Source: Owenia fusiformis (taxonomy: Eukaryota > Annelida > Polychaeta > Sabellida > Oweniidae). Taken from it: a stretch of DNA of 64,000 nucleotides. Below, in pieces: positions 1 to 10,433 of the stretch. The notes under the pieces are model-generated. The model worked only from the letters and a program-made list of their open reading frames with translations, was not told the origin of the DNA and did no database searches. How positions within the stretch are numbered: position 1 is the first letter of the stretch; the number at the start of each line of letters is the position of its first letter. Where the stretch lies: the NCBI GenBank assembly GCA_903813345.2, contig CAIIXF020000007.1, forward strand, positions 32,291,564 through 32,355,563, given 5' to 3'. The position numbers were made by a program, and so were the translations under genes.

Positions 1-1201
1 TTACGCGTCTTGGGCCATAGGTGATAAACTAAATATACCGTATTTACACGTACTTGTAGTTGTCACGCTAGTATAGGTCTCCCAACCATCACTTATAATC
101 ATGAAAAAGCACAAAAGGAAACATTTACCTTGGAAAAGTCTGGTTATAAACTACGGAAACGAAGCTCTCTTTTAAGAAGCTAAGTCGAACAAATGCAAAG
201 AGCAGTTACTACTAAAGAAGCCAGAAAATGAACTACATTTTGGAAGACAATGAATTTGACATCAATTTGTGAGAGAACTCACACTTTCATTACTTCCATA
301 ATTCTGACGAAATCCATTTTGTATAATCAACATGGATGCATATAATTTTGTTTTTATTTTTGAGTAATTTCTTTAAATTATTATCAAAATTGAAAAGTCC
401 AAATTTTCTTGGAATGCGTACGAGTACAGGAAGCATTTTTGAAATTCCAATGGAATGCTCATGTATAATGTATGTATGAATAATAGGAAAATGCATACCA
501 TTCTCTTGAAGGTTCTTGTTTCGACTGATGATATTTATTGAGGTCAAGATAGTATTCGTAGATATTCTTTAAATATATCCAGTTTGTTAAAGTTTTCAGT
601 CGATGTACAGGAAATCAAGCATGTAACGTTGAATGTTTTCAGACAATTAATCAGAAACAAACGTAACAAGAAACAAACCACTTACTCGTGTCTAGGATGA
701 AGGAAACAATTCACATCTTCATCCTAGCTCGTGTATAAGACGATATTATACGATTATATGGAAATACAGTCATGCGTGTATATGTGTGTATACTAAGAAT
801 ATGAAAATTTATACTAAAAGCAGCAGTTAAATTTCTGCAATGGGGTTCTACAATTCCCCTAGCATCAATTTGACGTTCGTTATATGACAAGATTGATAAT
901 ATACGTATCAAAACATGGAAGTATGTATTAAAACATTGCTTATAATTTCTTTTCATTTCAATAATTTCCCGTTGGTAATAAGAGGTGCACACTTTGTAAT
1001 CCGAGTGGGAATTTTGTTCAATTAAACGTACTGGTTTGATTTAATTCACTGTAATGTATCTTATGGTGACAGCGGCGGGTCACCTTACACTTCGTGCTGT
1101 ATCATTATTAAAATACAACACTGAATACATGACGAATGATGGGAACACATATGTAACGATAAACCACGTTTTCAGCTTCGCTCTCCGGATTTGTTCCGTT
1201 C
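1..1201. other. no gene recognised; probably intron or upstream DNA of the calexcitin-like gene
   Basis: This AT-rich stretch has no coding region that I can support. The open frames here are short, have no recognisable family and lack convincing splice signals. The first supported exon of the calexcitin-like gene begins at 1502 with an acceptor site, so this DNA is most simply the upstream intron. The missing N-terminal exons, which should carry the first EF-hand, were not found here and may lie before the window. Confidence 0.4.
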
Positions 1202-1216
1202 GTCACGTGGTTGAAG

Positions 1217-1489
1217 ATTCTATTCTTTTCAGTTGTTGATGTGGCAAGGTCTTATCTTATTCTTGATCCACAGCTTCCAGGATTCGTTGTGTTTGTTACT
1301 ACCATTCTATTCTTTTCAGTTGTTGACGTAGCAAGGTCTTATCTTATTCTTGATCCACAGCTTCCAGGATTCGTTGTGTTTGTTACTACCATTCTATTCT
1401 TTTCAGTTGTTGATGTGGCAAAGTCTTATCTTATTCTCGAGCCACAGCTTCCAGGATTCGTTGTGTTTGTTACTTATAGTTGACCATTC
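1217..1489 (+). repeat. 87-bp tandem repeat of a 3' splice site plus exon start (3 copies)
   Basis: Three tandem units begin near 1221, 1308 and 1395; the first two are 87 bases long and the third 95. Each contains the pyrimidine run TATTCTTTTCAG followed by about 21 bases nearly identical to the start of the real exon at 1502 (TTGTTGATGTGGCAAGGTCT). After that the unit continues with about 50 bases unlike the exon. The array therefore places extra potential acceptors ending at 1232, 1319 and 1406 before the true one at 1501. The long open frame across the repeat exists only because 87 is a multiple of three, and is not a gene. Confidence 0.9.
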
Positions 1490-1501
1490 CATTCTTTTCA
1501 G

Positions 1502-4500
1502 TTGTTGATGTGGCAAGGTCTTCACAGAGACCATCTTCGGGCAGTTCGAGAAGGCAAGGCTGAAGATGATAGTATACCCCGATGGCTCGAGAAATACATA
1601 GAATATAGATTCAATTTATATGATAGGACAGGTATGTATATAATGTACTCAAAATGTCACTTAACATAACGTGAACCATTAGGAACAAGTACAAGAAACA
1701 TACATTACATTATTTTTTGAATACTGTATAGTGACGGTACAGACCGAAGTGTATTGAAGGTACAGGCCGAAGTACAGTGAAAGTATAGGCCGAAGTAAAA
1801 AGTATAAACTGAAGTATAGTGAAGATATAGGTCGAAGTATTCATGTGCCAATATCATGGAGTTTTCACCGTGTAATTTTAAGTTTCTCATGGGTTTCATT
1901 TTGGGTAATTACCATTTGTACAGTACATAGCTTCTGGGCTCATTGAATTAGTAGAACAAGGATACCATGTTAACATCTTATCGTATGCAACTACTCTGTA
2001 TTACACATTATTAATATTTCATTAAACTAATGGAAACATTAAATTATAGATAACACTATTACATTTCTTAAATGTACATGGTATCGTTTTCTAACGAGAT
2101 ATATTTTGCATATTCCAACATTCAGGAACACTTAAGAAAATGAACTAAATTAGATTAGGGCAATAAAAATGAAATTGTGGCTGGTTGCAATATGCTGATC
2201 ACATTGTTTGTTGCAGCGATGCACTGTCTCACACAATAGTGTCACAAAAACATTCATCAAGTTATAGGAAAACATTAGGTCCAATTCAATTAACTTTATT
2301 ATTACTATTGAATGTATGGATCACATGTCTTTGCCTTTCACGGACTGTTTTTATGTCACCACCAAAAGTGGTGACATATTGTTATGGTCTCCGTTTTTTT
2401 GCGACGGCGTCCGGCGGTTGGAGGTTGGCGTCCGGCGGTTGGCGTCCGGCGGTTGGCGTCCGGCGTCTGTAACAATTTCTTACAACTTCCTATAACTTAA
2501 CAAATACTGTTTAGACTGACTTCAATTTTTTTCTAAATCATCTACATGTTCTCAGAAGTTCAAATCTGACTTTAGATTTGACATTTGACCTTCAATGACC
2601 TTCTCAAGGTCAAAAAGGTCTTTTTTCAACTTGCTTCACATTGACTAATTTTTTTTTCAAAATCATCTACATGTTCTCAGAAATTCAAATCTGACTTTAG
2701 ATTTGACTTTAGATTTGACATTTGACCTTCAAATCTGACTTTAGATTTGACATTTGACCTTCAATGACCTTCTCAAGGTCAAAAAAGGTCAAAAAGGTCT
2801 GTTTTCAACTTGCTTCAAATTGACTAAATTTTTTTTTCAAAATCATCTACGTGTTCTCAGAAATTCAAATCTGACTTAACATTTGACATTTGACCTTCAA
2901 TGACCTTCTCAAGGTCAAAAAAGGTCAAAAAGGTCTGTTTTCAACTTGCTTCAAATTGACTAAAAAAATTTTCAAAATCATCTACGTGTTCTCAGAAATT
3001 CAAATCTGACTTTAGATTTGACTTAAGATTTGACATTTGACCTTCAATGACCTTCTCAAAGTCAAAAAAGGTCAAAAAGGTCTTTTTTCAACTTGCTTCA
3101 AATTGACTAAATTTTTTTTTCGAAATCATCTACATGTTCTCAGAAATTCAAATCTGACTTTAGATTTGACATTTGACCTTCAATGACCTTCTCAATGTCA
3201 AAAAAGGTCAAAAAGGTATTTTTTCATCTTGCTTCAAATTGACTAAATTTTTTTTTCAAAATCATCTACATGTTCTCAGAAATTCAAATATGACTTTAGA
3301 TTTGACTTTGGATTTGACATTTGACCTTCAATGACCTTCTCAAGGTCAAAAAAGGTCAAAAATGTCTTTTTTCAACTTGCTTCAAATTGACTAATTTTTT
3401 TTTCAAAATCATCTACATGTTCTCAGAAATTCAAATCTGCCTTTTCGATTTGACATTTGACCTTTAATGACCTTCTCAAGGTCAAAAAGGTCTGTTTTCA
3501 ACTTGCTTCAAATTGACTAAATTTTTTTATCAAAATCATCTACATGTTCTCAGAAATTCAAATATGACTTTAGATTTGACTTTAGATTTGACATTTGACC
3601 TTCAATGACCTTCTGAAGGTCAAAAAAGGTCAAAAAGGTCTTTTTTCAACTTGCTTCAAATTGACTAATTTTTTTTTCAAAATCATCTACATTTTCTCAG
3701 AAATTCAAATCTGACTTTAGATTTGACCTTTGACCTTCAATGACCTTCTCAAGGTCAAAAAGGTCTTTTTTCAACTTGCTTCAAATTGACTAATTTTTTT
3801 TCAAAATCATCTACATGTTCTCAGAAGTTCAAATCTGACTTTAGATTTGACATTTGACCTTCAATGACCTTTTCAAGGTCAAAAAGGTCTTTTTTCAACT
3901 TGCTTCAAATTTACTTAATTTTTTTTCAAAATCATCTACATGTTCTCAGAAGTTCAAATCTGACTTTACATTTGACATTTGACCTTCGATGACCTTCTCA
4001 ATGTCAAAAAAAGTCAAAGAGGTATTTTTTCAACTTGCTTCAAATTGACGAATTTTTTTTTCAAAATCATCTACATGTTCTAAGAAGTTCAAATCTGACT
4101 TAAGATTTGTGTGCAACTAGTTTTAATTTGCTTCAGATTGAACAATTTCTTTTTTCAAAATCATCTACAAGATCCCAGAAGCTCAAATCTTCAAAAACAT
4201 TCTTAAGGTCAAAAGGTATTTTCCAACTTGCTTTAAATTGACAAAATTGTTTTAGGTGGTGACATTTTGTCATGTTAATGCCTTGTTATCTTTGTTAGGT
4301 GCATCGTTCACATATCAGATTTTTTTGAACTCTGCAATGGATTACAACTCAGTCTGATATAAAGATGGCGTCAAAGACGCAGGGGTATTTCGGCATTGAT
4401 TGTGACTTTTAGTTTTACCTTATTGCAGGGGATGGAATCGTAGACATAGATTAGTCAGTGATTGTGACTTTATTTTCTTCGATGGAATCATAGACATAGA

Positions 4501-7500
4501 CAAGGTCATTGATTGTGACTTTGTGTTCTTCCTTATTGCAGGGGATGGAATCATAGACTATAGTTAAGCTAGGTCATTGATTGTGACCATGTTTTTCCTT
4601 ATTGAAGGGGATTGAATCATAGTCATAGATGAGGTCATTGATTGTGACCATGTTTTTCCTTATTGAAGGGGATTGAATCATAGTCATAGATGAGGTCATT
4701 GGTTGCGAGTATTTGTTCTTCCTTATTGAAGGGGATTGAATCATAGTCATAGATGAGGTCATTGGTTGCGAGTATTTGTTCTTCCTTATTGAAGGGGATT
4801 GAATCATAGTCATAGATGAGGTCATTGGTTGCGAGTATTTGTTCTTCCTTATTGAAGGGGATTGAATCATAGTCATAGATGAGGTCATTGGTTGCGAGTA
4901 TTTGTTCTTCCTTATTGAAGGGGATTGAATCATAGTCATAGATGAGGTCATTGGTTGCGAGTATTTGTTCTTCCTTATTACAGGCGATGGAATCATAGAC
5001 ATAGATGAGGTCATTGATTGTGGCTTTTTGTTCTTCCTTTGCAGGAGATGGAATTATAGACATTGATGAATTTGAATATGTTCTTGGGGAATTTGGCATT
5101 TCCCCAAGAGAGAGTAGATCTGCATTCACTATTCTATCAAAGGTATGAAATTTTTAATTTGTCCAACGAAGAGTGCTCCCACATATAACAGATATTGTGT
5201 TTGTACTCATCTGACATGTCAATCAAGGGCTGTCTAGAATGATTGTATTTTAACCCTATTTTATTGACGAGTGTGCATTTTCTATTGACCACTTTACCCT
5301 ATAATATTTATGAACTTATTACACCATTATTTATTTACGGCATTTTTGTTGCCCTCGAGATTTCTGAAACTTACCAGTCTGATGTCTGTCACTGATATCC
5401 CAAACTGTTACTTCTAACATCACCTAATTATCATTATCATTCTCAGTTTTAGTACAGTTTATTGTTGTGTGTAGTCCTTTAGTAGATATAATAAATAGTT
5501 GTATGGCTTTAAACTGTTTTTACGATCTTCATTTCATTGATTTATTTTGTATAGTAATATCATAGACTGAATGATAGTGTTTGAAATTATTTATTTAGTT
5601 ATATTTTGCTTAGTAGCCCGCTCATGTCTATTGTTTATTAGTGTGGCGTGGGGCAGGCTGTCTCACCTACAGCACCCACTCAGGATGACCAAGGTTCAAC
5701 AGAGCCGTCAGAACAAGATGCTATGACATCTGGGTCGACAGTCACCGTAGACCAACAGGTACGATTGTAACTTAAGCTCTGGTGGCTCGAAGTCGATCTG
5801 TTGGTATAGAATATCCCAAAGGTTTTTAACACCAACACCTAAGTCGATTTCTGTTTAATTTTGCATTCTGATTTAGATATTGTAAACTACACGTACATAT
5901 ACATTATCCTTCCATTATCTATGCATCGTTGAATTGATTGCTGTCTTACTTCAAACCACCCTCTTTTAGGAGATGAAGCATAGTGCATTTTATGTTGACC
6001 TCAATGAGGAAGATTATCCCGATACCTCCACTAAGGATAAATGGTGCCAATGTGAGATATTGAAACCACCAGAGGTGAAATTGTGATTTTAAATTACCTC
6101 GCCATTTATTCTTAGAATAGATTTAGCTTTGGTTGGTGCTTTGGGAGCATGTTTTTACTATGATATTTTTCTTCAGCATGTGTTATTTCAAGAGCCTTGC
6201 TATTCCCGAATGGTGCACGGTGTTGCCATCAAAAGTTCAAATTACACACCCATTAAACTGTTAAAATAGTACTTATAATTCGAAGCTTTAGACGAATTTT
6301 ATTGCTGAAGAAGTACGTAGCATTTTGACGGGAGTGAATACGGATATTTGTTATGAGCGATGTGTAGAAATATTTTTCTCAACTATAATTTAATTATTCC
6401 GGTATCATTTTATGTAATTTATAGACTTTTTATTAAAAGATCACTCTCTCTATCATCGGGCGTTCTAAAAAAATCGAGACTATAATAGGCATTGTATCTA
6501 GTAGTTACACTACTAAGTACTTGTGAATAAGTATTAAGAAGTACTAGTATCTAATTGTTTTATTTACTTGCTCTTTTAAACATTCAGTATTGAGGTCAAT
6601 CCTAGAAATCATTTTGGAATCCTTATTTTAGATGAATCAATTACCAAATCACGATCACTTATCTTTGACAAAATCTGAATGACTTGCTGGTATCATTTCA
6701 CAAAAGAAAGGGCGTTGCCATGCCGACTTGATCTTTTACAAAGGCCTGTTGATTATATTACACATAATAAAGCGCGTCACCAGACAACTATTGCTTGAAA
6801 AATCTGAATGACCGATTGCTCATAGTATGTACTATGTACGTAAGGGAGAACGTTACCATGACGACCGATCTTTGACAAGAGCCTGAATGACTGTCTGGTT
6901 GTTACCACTGACGACAGATATTTTGCAAAAGGTTGACCATATTGCACATACGATAGAGTGATCTTTGACAAATCCATAAATGATCGACTGCTCATATACA
7001 CGGGGACTGTGCCAATTGTGCGCGGGGTAAGTATACAACAAGCGGGGAACAAATGGCTACCATGGGGAGTACGATTCAATAATGTTGTGTCCAATGTTAA
7101 ATATACTTGAAGAGATTTAAACCATACCTCTGATATACACTAAACTTTAGTACTACACAGTTACATGGTTAATATATAATATAATACATATTATTGGCAG
7201 TATTGTTTCTAATATTGTTGTAAAATCCCTAAAAATGTCAGACAACCGTATTTTCATCACAAATATTGCATTGCAATGTCACTAATGGTATCAGATATTT
7301 AGAAACTAGACCAGAACCTTTTGAAACGATGAAAACACCAGTTTGTTCTAATTTCATCGCCCTCGTGTTGTTACCTTACCCCGCGCGTTCAACTGCCACG
7401 TATAATTTCGTACAGTCCCTGTCATAAAACACAAGAAAGAAAGCACTGATACTTGACAAAATCCATATAACTGACAGGTGCATGGCTCTAAAATACCTCT

Positions 7501-7986
7501 ACTTGTTCTATCGACAAAACATTTCAGATACATTATATATAATAGGATTTTATTAGTACTGGTGCCCTTTTAGGGCAAAACGTACATCCGATACTGTCCG
7601 ATACTGTCCATTCATGATTCTGAAATGCTTTCTAGGAAAATATATTTTATATTCAGAATAAATGTAGCGTAAAACCCGTTGTACTTCAAGTTATCCCATA
7701 CTTGAAGTCAAATCGTTGATATCAATATCTGCACTCATTCACTACGCTCACTCGTCCAGATATTGATATCAACTCGTTGATAAAATTGATATCTCTCAAA
7801 ATCATAGGATATCCTATACTTTTCAGACAGGAGGTTGGAATTTATCACACTTGCCTCTAATTTCAGCATGGTGAACGTAAGGTAGATTTTGAATATTTCC
7901 GTGAACTGGCCATAGAGTATTACAGATCCGACGATCCGGGTGCTCTTGGAAACTTCATCACAGGAAAACTAACATTTGATGACTGA
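1502..7986 (+). CDS. calexcitin-like / sarcoplasmic calcium-binding protein (5 exons, 5' end missing)
   Basis: Exons with GT-AG borders: 1502-1631, 5045-5142, 5642-5758, 5970-6074, 7867-7986 (stop TGA 7984-7986). Phases join cleanly: 130 nt ending in phase 1, 98 nt restoring phase 0, then 117, 105 and 120 nt. Exon 1 encodes an amphipathic helix (MWQGLHRDHLRAV, then IPRWLEKYIEYRFNLYD) that enters a complete EF-hand loop, DRTGDGIIDIDE, with Asp1, Thr3, Asp5, Asp9 and Glu12. The last exon encodes VDFEYFRELAIEYYRSDDPG followed by ALGNFITGKLTF, the typical C-terminal end of calexcitin and invertebrate SCPs. These are cytosolic Ca2+-binding proteins; calexcitin is a neuronal Ca2+/GTP-binding signalling protein. 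About 190 residues are visible, and the N-terminal EF-hand exons are not seen. Family assignment is strong; the choice between calexcitin and SCP is less sure. Confidence 0.85.
2354..4264 (+). mobile_element. satellite-bearing non-autonomous element with TGTCACCACC / GGTGGTGACA ends
   Basis: The unit starts TGTCACCACC at 2354 and ends with its inverse, GGTGGTGACA, at 4264. After a GC-rich block it carries about 12 degenerate tandem copies of a 115-175-bp unit. Each copy has TCTACATGTTCTCAGAAATT, CTGACTTTAGATTTGACATT, TGACCTTCAATGACCTTCTC, AAGGTCAAAAAAGGTCA, CAACTTGCTTCAAATTGACT and a T-run. No coding capacity was found. It lies in the first visible intron of the calexcitin-like gene. Related segments recur near 29020-29180 and 29980-30060 only in part, so the family is probably dispersed. 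Superfamily not recognised. Confidence 0.65.
2404..2470 (+). repeat. GC-rich 15-17-bp tandem repeat (GGCGTCCGGCGGTTGG)
   Basis: About four copies of a GGCGTCCGGCGGTTGG-like unit sit just inside the left end of the satellite-bearing element. They are a sharp GC-rich island in otherwise AT-rich DNA. Confidence 0.8.
4407..5030 (+). repeat. 60-bp minisatellite derived from the 3' splice site and start of the EF-hand exon
   Basis: Roughly ten tandem copies with a period near 60 bases. Each unit has a pyrimidine-rich tract (TTTGTTCTTCCTTATTG), an AG, then GGGATGGAATCATAGACATA or close variants, then GATGAGGTCATTG. The outer copies keep an intact CAG acceptor and near-exon sequence (4427-4470, 4540-4560, 4976-5010). 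The middle ones, almost identical to each other, carry TTGAAGGGGATTGAATCATA. The true acceptor and exon follow at 5044/5045. Minus-strand open frames through the array are products of its periodicity and are not genes. Confidence 0.9.
5045..5142 (+). CDS. calexcitin-like EF-hand exon
   Basis: This exon follows a TTTGCAG acceptor ending at 5044. It supplies the rest of the EF-hand loop started in the exon at 1502-1631, then the outgoing helix FEYVLGEFGISPRESRSAF. It ends in AAG before GTATGA. Codon phase 1 at entry joins G from the upstream exon with GA to give Gly. The start of this exon (the GATGGAAT..ATAGACAT region) is the sequence echoed in the 60-bp minisatellite just upstream. Confidence 0.85.
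5642..6074 (+). CDS. two in-frame, phase 0-0 candidate cassette exons of the calexcitin-like gene
   Basis: Candidate exons 5642-5758 (117 nt, 39 codons) and 5970-6074 (105 nt, 35 codons) are open, start in phase 0, end in phase 0, and have AG and GT borders (GTACGA and the weaker GTGAAA). They encode a Ser/Thr/Gln-rich stretch beginning CGVGQAVSPT and an acidic stretch with AFYVDLNEEDYPDTS. Neither part resembles the calexcitin/SCP fold. If both are skipped, the EF-hand exon joins straight to the last exon and gives the canonical family sequence. I infer that they are optional or lineage-specific insertions of 74 residues between the last helices. Confidence 0.5.
6650..7000 (+). repeat. degenerate ~85-bp repeat in intron
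   Basis: Variants of ATCTTTGACAAAATCTGAATGAC followed by ACT/ATT-rich spacer recur about five times (near 6660, 6735, 6800, 6870 and 6960), together with TGCCATGCCGAC / TACCATGACGACC variants. The copies are too diverged for exact borders. The minus-strand open frames here are incidental. Confidence 0.5.
7715..7773. repeat. 17-bp inverted repeat hairpin
   Basis: GTTGATATCAATATCTG at 7715-7731 is matched by its exact complement CAGATATTGATATCAAC at 7757-7773, around a 25-base spacer. It resembles a very small inverted-repeat element near the end of the last calexcitin intron. Confidence 0.8.
7867..7986 (+). CDS. calexcitin-like last coding exon
   Basis: The acceptor TTTCAG ends at 7866 and the stop TGA is at 7984-7986. 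The 39 encoded residues start with HGERKVDFEYFREL and contain the family signature S-D-D-P-G-A-x-G-N near the end. This part forms the last helix and C-terminal tail of calexcitin/SCP proteins. Confidence 0.85.
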   Translation, partial: HGERKVDFEYFRELAIEYYRSDDPGALGNFITGKLTFDD

Positions 7987-8027
7987 CAGTGTTGCTGCCC
8001 TACTACTAGTAATCCTGTTCCCAAATC

Positions 8028-8629
8028 AATAAAGGATCATATGGAAATGTGGAACAACATCAAAGAATTCAACATTCATCCGTTTCTGGAATTATATACT
8101 GTTTTTAAACCGAGGACATTCAATTGTTTTTATTTTATATATTTCTTAACGTTTTAGATTGTTCGCCTGTGACATATGCTCGAAAACGATTAATCGTTTC
8201 CCTGTTATTCTCATAGATTGCATTCCATACTTTTTGTAATTATTTTGATTTCTTTTGTTAAAAGATCATTGTCAATCAAATCTAGCCCAGCCAAACCATA
8301 GGTCTATACTTTCCCCAAACGTAGAAGTTTAGATCCGGAATTTGACACAGACATTTATAATCAGCTTCGTTCTATTTATTTAAAGATGTCACCACAAACA
8401 TCATTTATATTTTTATGGTTTATTGATTTTCGGCAGTTGCCACTGATTCATTTATAGTTTTCTTAATGATATAATGGTATTTCACATATTTTTGTTGCTC
8501 TATTGTAATGGAAAGGGTTGCTCTATGAACAACTAAACGTTGTAAATATTTAAACAAAGTATGCTTATTTTATAATTAATGTGTCGATTTATGTGTAATA
8601 TCTTATATGTATATATTTGATCTAATAAA
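8028..8629 (+). terminator. 3' UTR with two candidate poly(A) signals of the calexcitin-like gene
   Basis: AATAAA occurs at 8028-8033, only 42 bases past the stop codon, and again at 8624-8629 after an AT-rich stretch. Two signals would give short and long 3' UTRs. Which one is used cannot be told from sequence alone. Confidence 0.45.
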
Positions 8630-8982
8630 TTAACCTTTTATTTCTAATCCAATGATGTATCCTGTAATATACTAGACAGCATGGGTTTTCAGAACCACAA
8701 TGGACGTGAGCGTATCTCTGCATGCAACCCACATTGAAACTAGCTGTTGAAGTATATTAGCGACTGAATATCGATAGTGAATCTGCAGTGATTATATGCT
8801 ATAGTATATTCGGTGGAAAAATAAAAACTAGTTGACTAAAATATGTGATTTAAGCCAGATATATTTCGTTTAACTGCAGATAAGTTACCCTTTGGGCCTA
8901 GTTTGAACATATGTGCTGAGAAGATTCACGAATATCATTGCAGAGTTTCAAGAATAGGTTCATTCATGTTAATATATTCATA

Positions 8983-9896
8983 CAAGGTGTCTCAAAAATG
9001 TACCTAAAAGTATATCATCGGCACAGCTAAACCAATCAATATTTTCAGACATTTTGCGCATGGTTATTTAGCTCAAGTATGTAAGTTTTCTTCCCAATAC
9101 AAGTTTTTTTAGTTCAGTCTTGCCTTTTTGATGCTATAATCCTTTGCTTTTTATTTCATATTTCCACGAAAGCTTATATCCCTACTGCTACATTGTTCAT
9201 CACATTTGATAATGTTTCCAATGGAATGTTTTGAATTTCACTTCGGATGTTGGCATTAAGTTTTTCTAGGTGTTTTGGTGCATATGCTCCTTCAAATAGT
9301 CCCAGAGAGAGAAGTTCAAGGATGAACAGCAGAACAATCACAGAGAACCAGATCAATTCATGTCGAATGATTTTGGATTTCTAGTCTACCTTCCAGAGAC
9401 CGAATGGTATCCAAATGATAACACAGTGGTTTCAGAAAGATTGACCCCCTCCATACACATATGAGAATTCCTATGATCTTGTTCCTTGAACGTCTAATTT
9501 CTCTGTATAAAGACATTGTGAGGGCCTCCCTATTCACTGAGCAGATTTGACACCCGGACTTTTTCTCTGGGGTAACTTGAAGAACCATATTTATGCTAAT
9601 TCCTAGTCAAGTGATTCGAAGAGAAATTCAAAACATTCCATCAAAATTATTATTGAATGTGATTAACAAATGTAGCGGTAAGGATGCAGGCTGTCATTGA
9701 ATATGAAGAGGTTACACGGATCATGTGTTGTAAAAACGGCAAAGCATTAAAAAGGCAAAGCTGAACTAAAACTTTGTATTGGAGAGAAAACTTACATGCT
9801 TTTGCAACATGACCATGCAAAAATGTCTGAAAATGTTGATTGGTTTATCTGTGCTGTTGAAGTTGATGTACTTGGGTACATTTTTGAGACACGCTA
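8983..9896. mobile_element. fold-back mariner-type element, ~165-bp TIRs, TA target
   Basis: The left end CAAGGTGTCTCAAAAATGTAC (8983) and the right end, whose inverse is TAGCGTGTCTCAAAAATGTAC (ending 9896), are flanked by TA. They extend as imperfect inverted repeats of about 165 bases. The arms continue inward into coding remnants: a minus-strand frame (9174-9356) with KHLEKLNANIRSEIQNIPLE and a plus-strand frame near 9615-9690 with EIQNIPSKLLLNVINK. Both look like the C-terminal end of a Tc1/mariner-family transposase. The element thus has two opposed transposase 3' ends and no catalytic core. Confidence 0.8.
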
Positions 9897-9899
9897 TAG

Positions 9900-10427
9900 A
9901 TGTCCTTTTGATTTCCCGGTGACATATGGCATACAAATGTATGTACTGTATGAACCGATGCTACTCTTTGATATAAAACTGAAACTAGATCATATTTGCA
10001 ATTCGCTGATAACATACGCAGAATTTTGGCACGAAGGCCAATATAATTAATTGTAGGTATATCGGTTCTAAGATGTTGTTCCCAGGTGTTGCCCTCGTTT
10101 TCCGAGATTTTAGTTTCGTGACATTGTCGTCATTGTAGGCAAATCGATGTCATGGGAAATGTGTTATCAACTATAGCTATCAGTTGCATAGTACCAGTTG
10201 TATTATTCCACAGACTCGTCTTGTCATGCAAGATTGATGACTTACATTATGAAGATTATGGTTTGACTCGATCGATGGTATGGACATCAACGAAATCGCT
10301 AAATACAAGCATCCATCTCATCTCAAACAATTTGACATATTAATCATCAGCTAAATGGGATATTCCATGTAACATTTGTAAATATATTTTACATAATATA
10401 TTATATGCTATAATGTTAGATCTTTGG
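9900..10427. other. no gene recognised
   Basis: AT-rich spacer between the fold-back mariner and the 3' end of the TMEM53-like gene. The short open frames here (9796-10050, 10152-10343) lack family features; the first lies partly inside the transposon terminal repeat. Confidence 0.5.
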
Positions 10428-10433
10428 TTTATT
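10428..10433 (-). terminator. candidate poly(A) signal of the TMEM53-like gene
   Basis: TTTATT on the plus strand reads AATAAA on the minus strand, about 350 bases after the stop codon of the 704-residue gene. It is a plausible end of its 3' UTR. Confidence 0.4.

Larger units (their letters stand above)
5143..7866 (+). other. calexcitin-like introns
   Basis: Outside the two candidate cassette exons this is AT-rich intron sequence. It holds the degenerate repeat at about 6650-7000 and a hairpin at 7715-7773, listed separately. I see no other coding signal. Confidence 0.55.

Noticed and set aside
1211-1483. 90-residue plus-strand open frame with three near-identical segments
   Set aside because: It follows the 87-bp repeat, whose unit is a splice-site copy; the periodicity keeps the frame open.
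4574-5129. Minus-strand frames encoding repeated NDLIYDYDSIPFNK-like peptides
   Set aside because: They are antisense products of the 60-bp minisatellite, and the plus strand explains the unit as an acceptor/exon copy.
6777-7094. 105-residue minus-strand open frame
   Set aside because: It lies in a calexcitin intron within a degenerate repeat, with no domain and no splice context.
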